Origin: Methylacidimicrobium fagopyrum
Lineage (GTDB): Bacteria; Verrucomicrobiota; Verrucomicrobiia; Limisphaerales; UBA11358
NCBI GenBank assembly: GCA_026225255.1
Contig: JAMFSJ010000066.1
Location: 62,001 to 126,000 of the forward strand
Direction: 5' to 3'
DNA: 64,000 nucleotides
Shown: positions 63,743-64,000 of the stretch, one piece after another
Layout: every line of letters begins with the position of its first letter
Position numbering within the stretch: the stretch's first letter is position 1
Notes under the pieces: model-generated
The model's database searches: none
What the model was told of the DNA's origin: nothing
The model's input: only the letters and a program-made list of their open reading frames with translations
Position numbers and translations under genes: made by a program

Positions 63743-64000
63743 TTACGGATTCGCTGGCGCATTGGTTTCCGCCGGACCGGTGCCGAGTTGGAAATCATGC
63801 TGGCCTTTGATTTTTCCGGCACTGACAAAAAGCCGATAAATCACGTTCGTTTCTAATTCTCCCGCGTGCTCCCCTGGGACAGCGGGCTTCATGCCGCGAA
63901 TGGTCCGGCCATAAGCGAAATCCCGCAACGGCACGGAATTGGAACTGGAAACCAGATGCCAGACGGGCAGGACGTGCGGGTCTTTTTCAAAGGCCGCGAG
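63743..64000 (-). CDS. Unknown protein, 3' end only
   Basis: 85 codons are open from the right edge to a stop at 63743; the start lies outside the window. The visible part reads LAAFEKDPHVLPVWHLVSSS, continues GRTIRGMKPAVPGEHAGELE and YRLFVSAGKIKGQHDFQLG, and ends PAETNAPANP. I do not recognise a family. The final Pro/Ala/Asn tail is low complexity. It is convergent with the OppF-like gene over 43 bases. Confidence 0.6.
   Translation of the reverse strand, partial: LAAFEKDPHVLPVWHLVSSSNSVPLRDFAYGRTIRGMKPAVPGEHAGELETNVIYRLFVSAGKIKGQHDFQLGTGPAETNAPANP

Overview
The window is one contiguous, densely coded chromosomal stretch of roughly 57% GC. It most likely comes from a Verrucomicrobiota bacterium of the Pedosphaera/Limisphaerales kind; this is inference from gene content, since no rRNA or marker gene is present. 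Pointers are a PEP-CTERM protein, two DUF1559-like pseudopilins with an [18 protein letters not shown] start, an autotransporter-strand-repeat protein without a barrel, PA14 and Ig domains in secreted proteins, a GspC-like NPY-x2-IV-x-RNIF protein, sulfatase and fucosidases, and many short dispersed palindromes. No tRNA, rRNA, CRISPR array or transposase was seen.

Layout. 1-2.6 kb: EmrB/EmrA drug efflux pair (left edge cuts emrB). 3.0-5.5 kb: AT-rich island of exported surface proteins. 5.8-17.4 kb: deoxy-sugar (fucose/rhamnose) locus with GH95 alpha-L-fucosidase, FGGY kinase, FGly sulfatase with PA14 domain, an unclassified (alpha/alpha)6-type glycosidase-like protein, a bifunctional RhaEW-type aldolase/short-chain dehydrogenase, and a divergent DeoR regulator. 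17.5-22.3 kb: a 1,610-residue CotH/lamin-tail/LamG secreted protein. 22.6-34.7 kb (cassette A): sensor kinase, NarL-type regulator, giant PA14/Ig secreted protein, pseudopilin, GH2 enzyme. 34.7-35.8 kb: GH5-like enzyme. 36.0-47.9 kb (cassette B): propeller sensor kinase and NarL-type regulator, divergent from giant strand-repeat protein, pseudopilin, GH29 fucosidase. 48.0-48.9 kb: serine acetyltransferase. 49.1-53.6 kb: GntR regulator, ABC ATPase, and a double ABC-2 permease fused to an RCC1-like domain, the last two separated by a repeat-derived open frame. 53.9-62.7 kb: tight operon with PepSY lipoprotein, YncE-like propeller, OmpR/HK pair, TolC, adaptor and an RND pump broken by an apparent one-base deletion. 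62.7-64.0 kb: orphan OppF-like ATPase and the 3' end of an unknown gene.

The main theme is extracellular glycan use. Enzymes would release fucose and galactose from a sulfated polymer outside the cytoplasm, and the kinase and aldolase/dehydrogenase would process the deoxy-sugar inside. The most interesting organisation is the repeated set of sensor kinase + NarL regulator + giant beta-rich secreted protein + pseudopilin + glycosidase, built twice from different parts. It may be a verrucomicrobial counterpart to SusCD-type loci, using pseudopilin-linked surface proteins instead of SusC/SusD.
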